Positions 1 through 9,353 of a DNA stretch of 64,000 nucleotides are shown here, piece by piece. Under the pieces are notes generated by a model. It did no database searches. It was not told the origin of the DNA and saw nothing but the letters and a program-made list of their open reading frames with translations. The first letter of the stretch is position 1. Every line of letters starts with the position of its first letter. A program made the position numbers and the translations under genes. The stretch is from Trinickia dinghuensis (GTDB lineage Bacteria > Pseudomonadota > Gammaproteobacteria > Burkholderiales > Burkholderiaceae). The stretch covers positions 62,001 to 126,000 of the forward strand of contig NZ_QRGA01000014.1 in assembly GCF_003367175.1 (NCBI RefSeq). The letters run 5' to 3'.

Positions 1-447
1 ACCGACGCAGACGAGCACGTCTTCGGTCGAGGACGCGACCCAGTTGGAAAACGGCTCGGGCGAAAGATTGATGAGCGCGCGCGTGCCGGCCTTCGTCAGA
101 TGCGCGGAGCCGGCCAGCGCGCCGCCCGCGAGCGCGGCGACGGTCAGCAGCACCGGATCGGCATGGCCCAGCGAACCCGCGGCGAGCACCGCGCCGGCGG
201 GAATGCGGATGAACGTGTGGATGGCGTCCCAGAGCGAATCGAAGGCGGGGATACGATCGGCCAGGAATTCGAAGAAGGCCAGCACGCCGGCCGCGCCGAT
301 CACCCAGCCCGACGACTGCGTAGAGAGCGTCTCGGGCAGATGAACGATGCCGAACCGAGCGAGCACGCCGACGAGGAAGACCGTCAGATAAAGACGCAAG
401 CCGCTGGCCCATGACAGACCCGCGCCGAGCGAAAGTGCGTCGATCAT
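1..447 (-). CDS. DUF4126 family membrane protein (partial, 3' end off the window)
   Basis: The minus-strand frame opens at an ATG (MIDALSLGAGLSWASGLRLY) and stays open to the left edge, so only the N-terminal 149 residues are seen. It is hydrophobic, with Gly/Ala-rich membrane segments and the pattern of the DUF4126 family of small inner-membrane proteins of unknown function. Residues about 60-80 (FEFLADRIPAFDSLWDAIHT) are typical of that family. A perfect TATAAT on the minus strand lies about 125 bp upstream, so it is probably transcribed separately from the regulator gene before it. The family assignment is by recognition; the function is unknown. Confidence 0.7.
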   Translation of the reverse strand, partial: MIDALSLGAGLSWASGLRLYLTVFLVGVLARFGIVHLPETLSTQSSGWVIGAAGVLAFFEFLADRIPAFDSLWDAIHTFIRIPAGAVLAAGSLGHADPVLLTVAALAGGALAGSAHLTKAGTRALINLSPEPFSNWVASSTEDVLVCVG

Positions 448-570
448 TGCGCCCTCCCCGCTTCTTTGGCGACGCCGAACAGCCCGCGCGCCGTCCGTAT
501 GCCGGATGCACGTCGAGCATGCCGGAGCATCACGTGCATGCCGCGCACCCTCGCGGTGCGCCGATGTCCC

Positions 571-576
571 ATTATA
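571..576 (-). promoter_or_regulatory. -10 element (TATAAT) upstream of the DUF4126 gene
   Basis: On the minus strand the sequence reads CTGTCTATAATGGG, a consensus -10. No good -35 sits 16-18 bp upstream. The predicted transcript would start near 564 and carry a leader of about 115 nt. That leader contains a small inverted repeat (GCGCACC/GGTGCGC, 543-561). Confidence 0.4.
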
Positions 577-608
577 GACAGGCTGGACAGTCGAACGCCG
601 CACCCATC

Positions 609-1307
609 TCAAACCGCGCCGACGAGCCGATAGCCGATGCCCGTTTCCGTGACGATGTGCTCGGGTTGCGCCGCATCGCGCTCGAGCTTGCGCCGCAGGT
701 GCGCCATGTAGATGCGCAGATAGTGCTGGCTTTCGACGTGCGAGGGGCCCCACACTTCATTGAGCAACTGCCTGTGCGTCAATACGCGGCCCGCATGGCG
801 CACGAGCGCAACGAGCAGGCGATACTCGATCGGTGTCAAATGCACGACCTCCCCGGCGCGCGTGACGATGCGCTGCGAGAGATCGACGCTGACCTCGCCG
901 AAGCGAACCACGGCCGCCTCGCTCGCCCCGCCTCGCTGACGCCGCCGCAGGTGCGCGCGAATGCGGGCCAGCAGCTCCGGCACGCCGAACGGCTTCGTCA
1001 GGTAGTCGTCCGCGCCCGCGTCGAGCGCCGCGACTTTCTCGGCCTCCTGCGTGCGCGCGGACAACACGATGACAGGAATGTCGGCCCAAGCGCGCAACTC
1101 GCGGATGACGTCGATGCCGTCGGTATCGGGCAAGCCGAGATCGACGACGACGAGATCGGGCTTGCGCGTTGCCGCTTCGATCAAGCCCGCCTTGCCCGTT
1201 TCCGCTTCGTAGACGGTCATGCCTTCCGCCTCGAGCGAGACGCGCACGAAGCGGCGAATTTGGCGCTCGTCCTCGATCACGACGATGTTGACGGCTGATT
1301 CGGTCAT
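609..1307 (-). CDS. kdpE: KdpE-type OmpR-family response regulator
   Basis: This 232-residue protein is a DNA-binding response regulator. The receiver domain spans about residues 5-120, with acidic residues at EDE (12-14), phospho-acceptor Asp56 in VVVDLGLPDTDG and the switch Lys105 in YLTKPFG. A winged-helix OmpR-type effector domain fills about 135-230 (LTPIEYRLL and the terminal ETGIGYRLVG). The overall pattern is that of KdpE, which with the sensor KdpD activates the kdpFABC high-affinity potassium pump. Here no KdpD or pump gene is adjacent: the gene upstream is a quinone oxidoreductase ending 55 bp away. GGAA precedes the ATG. A KdpE-like regulator is near certain; its input kinase is not visible. 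Confidence 0.88.
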   Translation of the reverse strand: MTESAVNIVVIEDERQIRRFVRVSLEAEGMTVYEAETGKAGLIEAATRKPDLVVVDLGLPDTDGIDVIRELRAWADIPVIVLSARTQEAEKVAALDAGADDYLTKPFGVPELLARIRAHLRRRQRGGASEAAVVRFGEVSVDLSQRIVTRAGEVVHLTPIEYRLLVALVRHAGRVLTHRQLLNEVWGPSHVESQHYLRIYMAHLRRKLERDAAQPEHIVTETGIGYRLVGAV

Positions 1308-1362
1308 GCGTTCCGAGGCGAAGCGCCCGCGTAAGCCAACGACGACATGGGCGGATGGCGGA

Positions 1363-2337
1363 TCAGGGGATCAGAACGGTCGAACCGGTCGTCTTGCGTC
1401 CTTCGAGCGCCCGGTGGGCCTCGGCGACATCCTTGAGCGCGTAGCGCTGGCGCACGTTCGTCTTGACCTTGCCCGACGCAATGACGTCGAACAATTCCGC
1501 GGCCATCTGATCGAGCCATTCGCGCTTGGCCATGTAGCTGAACAGCGTCGGCCGCGTGAAAAAGAGCGACCCGCGGCTCGCGAACTCCGAGGCCTCGATC
1601 GGCGGCAGCGGCCCCGATGCGCTGCCGAAGCTGACGAAATAGCCGAGCGGCGCCAGGCAATCGAGCGAGCCCTTGTAAGTGTCCTTGCCGATCGAATCGT
1701 AGACGACGGGCACGCCCGCCCCATTCGTGATTTCCTTCACGCGTTCGGTGAAGTTCTCGCGCGTATAGACGATCGGGTAGTCGCAGCCGAACGTCTTCAC
1801 GAGTTCGGCCTTTTCGTCCGAGCCAACCGTGCCGATCACGGTCGCGCCGAGCGCCTTGGCCCACTGGCAGACGAACAGGCCCACGCCGCCCGCCGCGGCA
1901 TGAATGAGAATCGTCTGGCCGGGCTCGACGCGGAACGTGCGCCGCAGCAGGTACTGCGCGGTCAACCCTTGCAGCATCGCCGAAGCGGCGTCGTCGAAGC
2001 CGATCGCATCGGGCAGCTTCACGAGACCGTCGGCCGGCAGCACGCGCTCCTCGGCATAGGCGCCGGGCGGACGGCCGACATAGGCCACACGATCGCCGGC
2101 TTTCAAACGCGTCACGCCCGTGCCCACCTCGGTGACGACACCGGCGCCCTCCATCCCGAGGCCCGCCGGCAGCGGCATCGGGTAGTGCCCGGTGCGGAAA
2201 TAGACGTCGATGTAATTGAGTCCGACCGCAGCCTGCTTGATGCGCACTTCGCCGGCGCCGGGCGCGCCTACGTCGACGTCGACCCACTGCATGACCTCGG
2301 GGCCGCCCGTTTGCTCCATTCGAATCGCTTTCGCCAT
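1363..2337 (-). CDS. NADPH:quinone oxidoreductase family protein (zinc-free MDR)
   Basis: This 324-residue medium-chain reductase has an N-terminal GroES-like domain and a Rossmann domain with the NADPH-binding stretch AAAGGVG at about residues 147-153. Ending in TTGSTVLIP, it resembles QOR/zeta-crystallin enzymes, which reduce quinones or alkenals with NADPH and lack the zinc ligands of alcohol dehydrogenases. I chose the ATG at MAKAIRMEQTGG because AAGGAG sits just upstream and homologues start there; an upstream in-frame start would add 19 unconserved residues. It is followed by kdpE on the same strand after 55 bp. The exact substrate cannot be read from the sequence. Confidence 0.88.
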   Translation of the reverse strand: MAKAIRMEQTGGPEVMQWVDVDVGAPGAGEVRIKQAAVGLNYIDVYFRTGHYPMPLPAGLGMEGAGVVTEVGTGVTRLKAGDRVAYVGRPPGAYAEERVLPADGLVKLPDAIGFDDAASAMLQGLTAQYLLRRTFRVEPGQTILIHAAAGGVGLFVCQWAKALGATVIGTVGSDEKAELVKTFGCDYPIVYTRENFTERVKEITNGAGVPVVYDSIGKDTYKGSLDCLAPLGYFVSFGSASGPLPPIEASEFASRGSLFFTRPTLFSYMAKREWLDQMAAELFDVIASGKVKTNVRQRYALKDVAEAHRALEGRKTTGSTVLIP

Positions 2338-2492
2338 GCCATTCTCCTTGCCGAGCGCGAGGCTCGAGTCGTTCGGTTCGCGCGGCAAAGCCAAAGCGAG
2401 CCGAAGCTTGTGGCCGCCGCGTCCTGGGTACCTTCAGGTCATACGGATCGTCGAAACGATTGAGACGATCGAAACGAAATACAGGTATTGCG

Positions 2493-2882
2493 TCAAACGG
2501 CAGCGGCAGTCCGCGCCGCCAGCGCGTCGAGCAGCATGCGCGCCGTGGCGACGTTCGTCGCGCAAGGCACGTCGTGGACGTCGCAGGCGCGCACGAGCGC
2601 GTTGATGTCCGGTTCGTGGGGCTGAGGCGTCATCGGGTCGCGCAGGAAGACGACGAGGTCCACCTTTCCTTCGGCAAGCATGGCCCCGATTTGCAGATCG
2701 CCGCCGTACGGGCCCGAGAGCATGCGCTGGACGGTCAGGGCGTGCGTATCGGCGATGCGCCCGCCCGTCGTGCCCGTCGCGATCAGCTTGCAGTGGCGCA
2801 GCGTTTGCGCATATTCGCCTGCGAGGGAGACGATGTCGTCTTTCTTATGGTCGTGCGCAATCAACGCGACGCAGGGGGTCAT
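2493..2882 (-). CDS. mgsA: Methylglyoxal synthase
   Basis: This 129-residue protein converts dihydroxyacetone phosphate to methylglyoxal and phosphate, a bypass that relieves sugar-phosphate stress. The family hallmarks are all visible: the N-terminal IAHDHKK, the phosphate-binding [20 protein letters not shown] with the catalytic Asp62, and [16 protein letters not shown]. Length matches the family. It stands alone on the minus strand, 93 bp downstream of an SDR gene on the same strand. The SD region before the ATG is GAAGGAG. Confidence 0.96.
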   Translation of the reverse strand: MTPCVALIAHDHKKDDIVSLAGEYAQTLRHCKLIATGTTGGRIADTHALTVQRMLSGPYGGDLQIGAMLAEGKVDLVVFLRDPMTPQPHEPDINALVRACDVHDVPCATNVATARMLLDALAARTAAAV

Positions 2883-2976
2883 GGCACAGCTCCTTCGTGT
2901 TCAAGCCAAGTCAAATGAAAGGCCGATCGATCCGATCGGGAAACGCATGGGGGTGTCGGCACACCGAACGTCGAAC

Positions 2977-3756
2977 TTAGAACGTGCCGGGATAGGTGCC
3001 GCCGTCGATGAGCCAGTTTTGCCCCGTAATGTAGCTCGCGTGCACGCTGCACAAGAACGCGCAGGCCTTGCCGAATTCCTCGCTCTGCCCGAGCCGCTGA
3101 GCGGGAATGCCGGCCGCGCGCTCGCGCCGCGCCTCGTCGACGCTGATGCCCTTCGCTTGCGCCTGCGCGTTGAGCGTCGTGGCGATGCGATCGGTATCGA
3201 ACAGGCCCGGCAGCAGATTGTTGATGGTCACGTTGTGCCGCGCGACCTTGCGCGCGACGCCCGCGACGAAGCCCGTGAGCCCCGAGCGCGCGCCGTTCGA
3301 CAGCCCGAGCACGTCGATCGGCGCCTTGACGGCCGAGCTCGTGATGTTGACGATCCGGCCGAAACCGCGGTCGATCATGCCGTCGATCGTCGCTTGCAAA
3401 AGCGCGATCGGCGTGAGCATGTTCGCTTCCAGCGCGCGAATCCAGTCGTCGTGCGTGAACTTGCGAAAATCGCCGGGCGGCGGCCCGCCGGCATTGTTGA
3501 CCAGAATGTCGGGCGAGGGGCAGGCGGCGAGCGCGGCCGTCCGGCCCTCGGGCGTCGTGATATCGCAGGCGACCGTGCGCACCGATACGCCCGTCTTCGC
3601 GCGGATGTCGGCCGCAGTTGCCTCGAGCGTCTCCTGCGTGCGCGCGACGATGACGAGTTCGACGCCTTCGGCCGCGAGCGCCTCGGCGCAGCCGCGCCCG
3701 AGTCCTTTGCTGGCCGCGCACACGAGCGCGGTGCGTCCTGCGATTCCAAGGTCCAT
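2977..3756 (-). CDS. SDR family oxidoreductase with atypical active site
   Basis: This 259-residue Rossmann protein starts MDLGIAGRTALVCAASKGLG; this ATG is preferred because the upstream in-frame extension has no family similarity. The cofactor motif ASKGLGRG and the NAGGPP motif after strand 4 are present. The usual catalytic YxxxK is not: the aligned stretch reads GLSNGARSGLTG, with Ser/Asn and Arg where Tyr and Lys are expected. Some SDRs annotated as 3-oxoacyl-ACP reductase-like share this. Activity and substrate are therefore unclear. The protein ends in QNWLIDGGTYPGTF, a normal SDR C-terminus. It is divergent from upp. Confidence 0.85.
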   Translation of the reverse strand: MDLGIAGRTALVCAASKGLGRGCAEALAAEGVELVIVARTQETLEATAADIRAKTGVSVRTVACDITTPEGRTAALAACPSPDILVNNAGGPPPGDFRKFTHDDWIRALEANMLTPIALLQATIDGMIDRGFGRIVNITSSAVKAPIDVLGLSNGARSGLTGFVAGVARKVARHNVTINNLLPGLFDTDRIATTLNAQAQAKGISVDEARRERAAGIPAQRLGQSEEFGKACAFLCSVHASYITGQNWLIDGGTYPGTF

Positions 3757-3957
3757 ACTTGAGTCCCGATGAGGTTGGGCGATGGGGGCGATTGTAGAAG
3801 AATCGCCGCGACCGCGCGCGGTGTCCTCCGGCACGTCGACGATGCGACGATCGAGGGCCGCGCCGCCCCGCGCACCACGACGTCGCTCGGCCTGCTCGCC
3901 TGTCACGGAAATAACGGAAATTCGGTACGCTTGCGTCTTTCGGTAAACTTGTCTGAA

Positions 3958-3963
3958 TATACT
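3958..3963 (+). promoter_or_regulatory. Possible -10 element (TATACT) of the upp promoter
   Basis: GAATATACTTAG lies 22 bp before the upp ATG in an AT-richer stretch. The -35 region is weak. No clear Shine-Dalgarno lies between it and the start codon. Confidence 0.3.
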
Positions 3964-3985
3964 TAGCCGCCTCGCGCCCCCCGCC

Positions 3986-4636
3986 ATGAAACAAGATAGC
4001 CGCTTCCCGAACCTATTCATCCTCGATCATCCGCTCATTCAGCACAAACTCACGCACATGCGCGACAAGGACACGTCGACGCGCACGTTCCGCGAACTGC
4101 TGCGCGAGATCACGCTGCTGATGGGTTACGAGATCACGCGCAACCTGCCGATCACGACGCGCCGCGTGGAGACGCCGCTCGTCGAGATCGACGCGCCCGT
4201 CATCGCCGGCAAGAAGCTCGCGATCGTACCGGTGCTGCGCGCGGGCGTCGGCATGTCCGACGGCTTGCTCGAGCTGATTCCGTCGGCGCGCGTCGGGCAC
4301 ATCGGGGTCTATCGCGACACCGACCATCGCCCCGTCGAATATCTGGTCCGGCTGCCCGATCTCGAGGATCGCACGTTCATCCTCTGCGATCCGATGGTGG
4401 CCACGGGCTACTCGGCCGTCCATGCGGTGGACGTCCTCAAGCGCCGCGGCGTGGCCGGCGGGGAAATTTCGTTCGTCGCGCTCGTGGCGGCGCCGGAAGG
4501 CGTGCAGGTGTTCCAGGATGCGCACCCGGACGTGAAGCTGTATGTCGCATCGCTCGATTCGCATCTGAACGACCACGCGTATATCGTGCCGGGTCTCGGC
4601 GACGCCGGCGACCGGTTGTTCGGAACCAAGAACTAA
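3986..4636 (+). CDS. upp: Uracil phosphoribosyltransferase
   Basis: This 216-residue enzyme salvages uracil to UMP using PRPP. It has the PRPP-binding motif DPMVATGYS at residues 135-143, the uracil-binding C-terminus [16 protein letters not shown], and the family segment [13 protein letters not shown] at 82-93. Length equals that of bacterial Upp. It stands alone, without the uracil permease that often neighbours it. A GC-rich stem-loop follows the stop codon. Confidence 0.97.
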   Translation: MKQDSRFPNLFILDHPLIQHKLTHMRDKDTSTRTFRELLREITLLMGYEITRNLPITTRRVETPLVEIDAPVIAGKKLAIVPVLRAGVGMSDGLLELIPSARVGHIGVYRDTDHRPVEYLVRLPDLEDRTFILCDPMVATGYSAVHAVDVLKRRGVAGGEISFVALVAAPEGVQVFQDAHPDVKLYVASLDSHLNDHAYIVPGLGDAGDRLFGTKN

Positions 4637-4655
4637 AACGGGGAAGCATCGACCT

Positions 4656-4678
4656 TGCGCCGCGCGGATCGCGGCGCA
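4656..4678 (+). terminator. GC-rich stem-loop after upp
   Basis: A perfect 9-bp inverted repeat (TGCGCCGCG / CGCGGCGCA) with a 5-nt loop begins 20 nt after the upp stop. There is no U-tract, so it may only stabilise the 3' end or act with Rho. Confidence 0.35.
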
Positions 4679-4820
4679 CGCAGCGCCAGCGGCTCGCCGC
4701 CGCCGATACACACCGGCCACTTCATATCGCTGGACGCCATTCGGGTTTGTCTCGCATCAGAAAATCGCCCGGCGTGCCGTTAAACGACGTGGAACCACTC
4801 CCGTCATCGCAAGCATCGCC

Positions 4821-6914
4821 ATGCACGGCACATATAATTTTTGGCTAGTCGCGCTATCGCTAGTGGTCGCGACACTCGCTTCTTTCACCGCGCTCGACCT
4901 TTCCGGGCGCATCGCTCAGCTGCCGAATCGCCGGCAGCGCCACGCTTGGCTCGCCGGTGGCGCCGGGGCCATGGGCGTCGGCATTTGGTCGATGCATTTC
5001 ATCGGCGTGCTCGCGTTCAAGCTGCCGATTCCGGTCGGCTACGACTTCAAGATCACGGCCTGCTCGCTGCTGATCGCGGTCGGCGTGTCGTACTTCGCGC
5101 TGCACGTGATCGCCCACGACGCGCTCGGCGCGAAACGCCTCGCCAGCGCCTCCGTGCTCATGGGCCTGGGCATCGTCGGGATGCACTACACCGGCGACGC
5201 CGCGATGCTCATGCAGCCCGGAATCGTCTACGACCCCGTGCTCGTCGCGGCGTCGATCGCGATTGCCGTCGTCGCATCGGGTGCCGCGCTGTTCATCGCG
5301 CACAAGCTTCGGATCGAAGATCAGGGGCACGTGCTCGAGAAACGCATGGCGGCCTCGCTCATCATGGGACTGGCCATCACAGGCATGCACTACACGGCCA
5401 ACGCGGCCGCGAACTATCTGCCGGGGGCAATCTGCGGCGCCGCCGACGGCGTCGATCTGCGCTGGCTCGGCACAACGATCTCGATCTTCACGTTCGCGAT
5501 CCTGATCGTCACGCTGATGCTGTCGCGCTTCGATGCGCGCACGGCGTCGCTCGTGCAGTCGGTCTCGCAATTGAACAGCCGGATCGTGTACATGGCCGCG
5601 TTCGACGCGCTGACGGATCTCCCGAACCGGCTCACGCTCACCGAGCATATCGAGCGGGCAATCGAACACGGCAAGCAGGGCAAGGGACTGTTCGCGATCC
5701 TGTTCATGGATCTCGACGGCTTCAAGACGATCAACGATTCGCTCGGCCACACGGTCGGCGACCAGGTTCTGCAGGCCTTCGCCCAGCGCCTCGCCGATTG
5801 CGTGAGCGCCGGCGACACCGTGGCGCGCCTGGGCGGCGACGAATTCGTCATACTCGTGCGGCACATCGGCTTGCCCGAGGATGCGCAGCGCGTGGGCGAA
5901 GCCGTGCTCGAGCGCATGCGCGAGACGATTTGGGTCGAGGGGCGGCCGCTGCAGGTCGCGCCGAGCATCGGCATCGCCCTGTTCCCGCGTGACGGCGACA
6001 CGGTCGAGACGCTGCTCAAGAACGCCGATGCGGCGATGTACGCCGCCAAGCGAGCAGGCCGCGGCACGTGCCGCTTCTTCGAATCGGACATGAACGAAGC
6101 CGCCACGCGCACGCTGCAGATCCAGCAGGCGCTGCACGAAGCGCTCGACAAGGAGTACTTCTCGCTGCGCTTCCAGCCGAAGTTCTACGGCCGCGACGGG
6201 GCACTGGCCGGTGCCGAGGCGTTGCTGCGGCTCAATCACCCGACGCTCGGCCTGCTCTCGCCCGCCGAATTCATCTCGATCGCCGAGCGCAACGGGCAAA
6301 TCGTGCCGATCGGCTATTGGGTCGTACGCGAGGCGTGCCGGCAGATCCGCCGCTGGCAGGCGGCGGGACTCAAGACGACGAAGGTGGCGATCAACCTGTC
6401 GCCGCGCCAGCTCGCGCAACCCGATCTGCTCGAGACGATCCAGGAGATCGTGCACGCCGAGCGCATGAGCCCCGAGAAGATCATGTTCGAGATCACGGAG
6501 ACGGCGGCGATGCACGACGTGCGCCGCACGGCCGAAACGGTGCACGCCTTTCAGAAGTGCGGCTTCGAGGTCGCCATCGACGATTTCGGCACCGGCTATT
6601 CAAGCTTGGCGTACTTGCAGCGCTTCCGCGTGCGGCAACTGAAAATCGACCGGTTCTTCGTCGACGGGCTCGACGCCCATGACAGCGAAGGCACGGCGAT
6701 CGTCGCCGCAATCATCAAGCTGGCGCATTCGCTCGGCATGAACGTCGTAGCCGAAGGGGTCGAAACAGAGTCTCAGCGCGAAAAGCTCGAGGCGCTGCGC
6801 TGCGACCAGCTCCAGGGTTACCTGCTCGGCGTACCGCTCACGCCCGATGCATTCGGGGTCCTACTCGGCGGACCGGGCGAGCCCCTGCCGCCCAGTGCCA
6901 CGGTGACGGCTTAA
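4821..6914 (+). CDS. MHYT-GGDEF-EAL c-di-GMP signalling protein
   Basis: This 697-residue inner-membrane protein makes and/or degrades cyclic di-GMP. An N-terminal seven-helix MHYT sensor domain (about 1-235) shows MHF at 58 and MHYT at 121 and 189, thought to bind a metal or gas ligand. The GGDEF domain (about 250-425) keeps GGDEF at 338-342 but has SAGD in place of the RxxD inhibitory site. The EAL domain (about 435-690) keeps EAL at 466-468, NLSPRQL, ITET, DDFGTG at 587-592 and AEGVE at 644-648, so phosphodiesterase activity is likely. It is a single gene with about 185 bp of unassigned sequence upstream. The balance of cyclase and phosphodiesterase activity cannot be told from sequence. 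Confidence 0.93.
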   Translation: MHGTYNFWLVALSLVVATLASFTALDLSGRIAQLPNRRQRHAWLAGGAGAMGVGIWSMHFIGVLAFKLPIPVGYDFKITACSLLIAVGVSYFALHVIAHDALGAKRLASASVLMGLGIVGMHYTGDAAMLMQPGIVYDPVLVAASIAIAVVASGAALFIAHKLRIEDQGHVLEKRMAASLIMGLAITGMHYTANAAANYLPGAICGAADGVDLRWLGTTISIFTFAILIVTLMLSRFDARTASLVQSVSQLNSRIVYMAAFDALTDLPNRLTLTEHIERAIEHGKQGKGLFAILFMDLDGFKTINDSLGHTVGDQVLQAFAQRLADCVSAGDTVARLGGDEFVILVRHIGLPEDAQRVGEAVLERMRETIWVEGRPLQVAPSIGIALFPRDGDTVETLLKNADAAMYAAKRAGRGTCRFFESDMNEAATRTLQIQQALHEALDKEYFSLRFQPKFYGRDGALAGAEALLRLNHPTLGLLSPAEFISIAERNGQIVPIGYWVVREACRQIRRWQAAGLKTTKVAINLSPRQLAQPDLLETIQEIVHAERMSPEKIMFEITETAAMHDVRRTAETVHAFQKCGFEVAIDDFGTGYSSLAYLQRFRVRQLKIDRFFVDGLDAHDSEGTAIVAAIIKLAHSLGMNVVAEGVETESQREKLEALRCDQLQGYLLGVPLTPDAFGVLLGGPGEPLPPSATVTA

Positions 6915-7009
6915 TCCCCTCGCTCCCGCAGCCGCCGAGCCGAGCGTGCGGCTGCCGGACCGTGCGGTGCCGTGCCGCGCCTAGCGCTCGGCCCGGCAGG
7001 GGCCCGGCA

Positions 7010-7018
7010 TGATAAAAT
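7010..7018 (+). promoter_or_regulatory. Extended -10 candidate upstream of yebC
   Basis: TGATAAAAT has the TGn extension and lies about 190 bp before the yebC start. The leader downstream holds a small stem-loop (CCGTC...GACGG, about 7021-7040). The -35 is not convincing. Confidence 0.3.
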
Positions 7019-7205
7019 CGCCGTCTGCTCTTCGGACGGCCTGCACGACTCGCATCGCGGCCTGCTTCACGCCAAACGGATAACCGCGACCCGCCGCCCG
7101 ACACCCGAACACCGAGCCCGGCAGGACACGCACGGCTCACACGATTCGCAATCGACAAAAACGCATCATGCGTGTGCCGAAACGGCATGCGCCACGGAGA
7201 AAGGT

Positions 7206-7934
7206 ATGGCTGGTCACTCGAAATGGGCCAACATCAAGCACAAGAAAGCCGCCGCTGACGCCAAGCGCGGCAAAGTCTGGACGCGCCTCATCAAGGAAAT
7301 CCAGGTCGCGGCGCGCATGGGCGGCGGCGAGATCGATTCGAATCCGCGCCTGCGGCTCGCCGTCGAGAAAGCCTACGACGCCAACATGCCGAAGGACAAC
7401 GTCAACCGCGCGATCCAGCGCGGCGTGGGCGGCGTCGACGGCGCCAGCTACGAGGAAATCCGCTACGAAGGCTACGGCATCGGCGGCGCGGCCGTCATCG
7501 TCGATACGATGACCGACAACCGCACGCGCACCGTCGCGGAAGTGCGTCACGCGTTCTCGAAGTTCGGCGGCAACATGGGCACGGACGGCTCGGTGTCGTT
7601 CCTGTTCGATCACGTCGGCCAGTTCCTGTTCGCCCCCGGCACGCCCGAGGACAAGCTGATGGACGCGGCGCTCGAGGCCGGCGCGAACGACGTCGTCACG
7701 AACGACGACGAAAGCATCGAAGTGCTGTGCGGCCCGAACGACTTCTCGAAGGTCAAGGAAGCGCTCGAGGCGGCCGGCTTCAAGGCCGAACTCGCCGAAG
7801 TGACGATGAAGCCGCAGACGGAAGTCGAATTCACGGGCGACGATGCCGTGAAGATGCAAAAGCTGCTCGACGCGCTCGAAAATCTCGACGACGTGCAAGA
7901 GGTCTACACGAACGCGTCGATCGCGGAAGAGTAA
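7206..7934 (+). CDS. yebC: YebC/PmpR family protein
   Basis: This 242-residue protein begins with the invariant [21 protein letters not shown] of the YebC/PmpR (TACO1) family. Further family blocks are [46 protein letters not shown] and the C-terminal [17 protein letters not shown]. Members have been described as DNA-binding regulators and as translation factors that help ribosomes through proline-rich stretches; the sequence does not decide between these. GGAGAAAGG precedes the ATG. A rho-independent terminator separates it from purD. Confidence 0.95.
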   Translation: MAGHSKWANIKHKKAAADAKRGKVWTRLIKEIQVAARMGGGEIDSNPRLRLAVEKAYDANMPKDNVNRAIQRGVGGVDGASYEEIRYEGYGIGGAAVIVDTMTDNRTRTVAEVRHAFSKFGGNMGTDGSVSFLFDHVGQFLFAPGTPEDKLMDAALEAGANDVVTNDDESIEVLCGPNDFSKVKEALEAAGFKAELAEVTMKPQTEVEFTGDDAVKMQKLLDALENLDDVQEVYTNASIAEE

Positions 7935-8009
7935 GGGATGCATCGCGCGCCGTCCGCTTCCCGCCTGAGTCGAGCGAAGCGGACGCCAAGCGCGCAGGGC
8001 AAAGACATC

Positions 8010-8045
8010 GCGGCCGGGCTCAATGCGCCGGCCGCCCCTTTTTTT
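8010..8045 (+). terminator. Rho-independent terminator after yebC
   Basis: A perfect 8-bp stem (GCGGCCGG / CCGGCCGC) with a 10-nt loop is followed by CCCC and seven T residues. It lies 75 nt after the yebC stop and only 20 nt before the purD start, so purD either has read-through supply or uses a promoter inside this region. Confidence 0.85.
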
Positions 8046-8065
8046 AGTCTTCGGGGAACGATCAT

Positions 8066-9340
8066 ATGAAACTACTCGTCGTCGGTTCCGGCGGTCGCGA
8101 GCACGCGCTCGCCTGGAAGCTCGCGCAGTCGCCGCGCGTGCAACTCGTCTATGTCGCACCCGGCAACGGCGGCACGGCCAGCGACGAGCGTCTGCGCAAC
8201 GTCGACATCACCGATCTGGACGCGCTCGCCGATTTCGCGGAAAAGGAGCAGATCGCGCTGACCGTCGTCGGTCCCGAGGCGCCGCTCGCCGCCGGCATCG
8301 TCAACGTGTTTCGCCGGCGCGGCCTGAAGGTGTTCGGCCCGACGAAGGAAGCCGCACAGCTCGAAAGCTCGAAGGATTTCGCCAAGGCGTTCATGAAGCG
8401 CCACGGCATTCCGACGGCCGAGTACGAGACGTTCTCCGATGCAGCCCTTGCACACGCCTACGTCGATCGCAAAGGCGCGCCGATCGTCATCAAGGCCGAC
8501 GGCCTGGCAGCGGGCAAGGGCGTCGTGGTTGCCGCGACGCTCGACGAAGCGCACGCGGCCATCGACATGATGCTGGCCGACAACAAGCTCGGCGATGCCG
8601 GCGCGCGCGTGGTCGTCGAGGAATTCCTGGCGGGCGAGGAAGCGAGCTTCATCGTCATGGTCGACGGCAAGCACGTGCTGCCGCTCGCCTCGAGCCAAGA
8701 TCACAAGCGCCTGCTCGACGCCGATCAAGGCCCGAACACGGGCGGCATGGGCGCGTACTCGCCGGCCCCGATCGTCACGCCGCAGCTGCATGCCCGCGTG
8801 ATGCGCGAAATCATCCTGCCGACCGTGCGCGGCATGGAAAAGGAAGGCATCCGCTATACGGGCTTCCTCTATGCCGGCCTCATGATCGACGAGCAAGGCA
8901 ACCCGAAGACGCTCGAATTCAACTGCCGCATGGGCGATCCCGAAACGCAGCCGATCATGGCGCGTCTGAAGGGCGATTTCTCGAAGGTGGTCGAAAGCGC
9001 GATCGCGGGCACGCTCGATACGGTCGAACTCACGTGGGATCGCCGCACGGCGCTCGGCGTCGTGCTCGCCGCTCACAACTACCCGGACACGCCTCGCAAG
9101 GGCGACCGCATCAACGGCATTCCGCCCGAGACCGACGACGCCGTGACGTTCCATGCCGGCACGACGATCGCCGACGGCAAGCTCGTGACGGCCGGCGGGC
9201 GTGTGCTGTGCGTCGTCGGCTTGTCCGATTCGGTGCGCGGCGCGCAATCGGCCGCCTACGAGGCGATCAACCAAATCGCGTTCGACGGCATGCAATATCG
9301 CCGCGACATCGGGTATCGTGCCCTGAACCGCAAGCACTGA
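8066..9340 (+). CDS. purD: Phosphoribosylamine-glycine ligase (GAR synthetase)
   Basis: This 424-residue ATP-grasp ligase catalyses step 2 of purine synthesis, joining phosphoribosylamine and glycine. It opens with [19 protein letters not shown] and has [11 protein letters not shown], the ATP-grasp loop [15 protein letters not shown], the metal-binding [13 protein letters not shown] and the C-terminal RRDIGYRAL. Length is normal. It starts a tightly packed co-directional run through rng (hemF follows after 13 bp). The weak SD is GGGGAAC. Confidence 0.97.
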   Translation: MKLLVVGSGGREHALAWKLAQSPRVQLVYVAPGNGGTASDERLRNVDITDLDALADFAEKEQIALTVVGPEAPLAAGIVNVFRRRGLKVFGPTKEAAQLESSKDFAKAFMKRHGIPTAEYETFSDAALAHAYVDRKGAPIVIKADGLAAGKGVVVAATLDEAHAAIDMMLADNKLGDAGARVVVEEFLAGEEASFIVMVDGKHVLPLASSQDHKRLLDADQGPNTGGMGAYSPAPIVTPQLHARVMREIILPTVRGMEKEGIRYTGFLYAGLMIDEQGNPKTLEFNCRMGDPETQPIMARLKGDFSKVVESAIAGTLDTVELTWDRRTALGVVLAAHNYPDTPRKGDRINGIPPETDDAVTFHAGTTIADGKLVTAGGRVLCVVGLSDSVRGAQSAAYEAINQIAFDGMQYRRDIGYRALNRKH

Positions 9341-9353
9341 GGCCGGGCCTCCC

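Noticed and set aside
2447-2471. Inverted repeat GATCGTC/GACGATC downstream of mgsA
   Set aside because: It is only 7 bp, with CGAAACGA repeats in the loop and no U-tract; too weak to call a terminator or operator.
2923-2939. Palindrome CCGATCG-ATC-CGATCGG upstream of mgsA
   Set aside because: CGATCG words are common by chance in this GC-rich genome; no second copy or known site matches.
4860-6545. A 561-codon frame antisense to the GGDEF-EAL gene
   Set aside because: It has shadow composition (Arg/Asp/His-rich) and no recognisable domain, while the plus strand carries all catalytic motifs.
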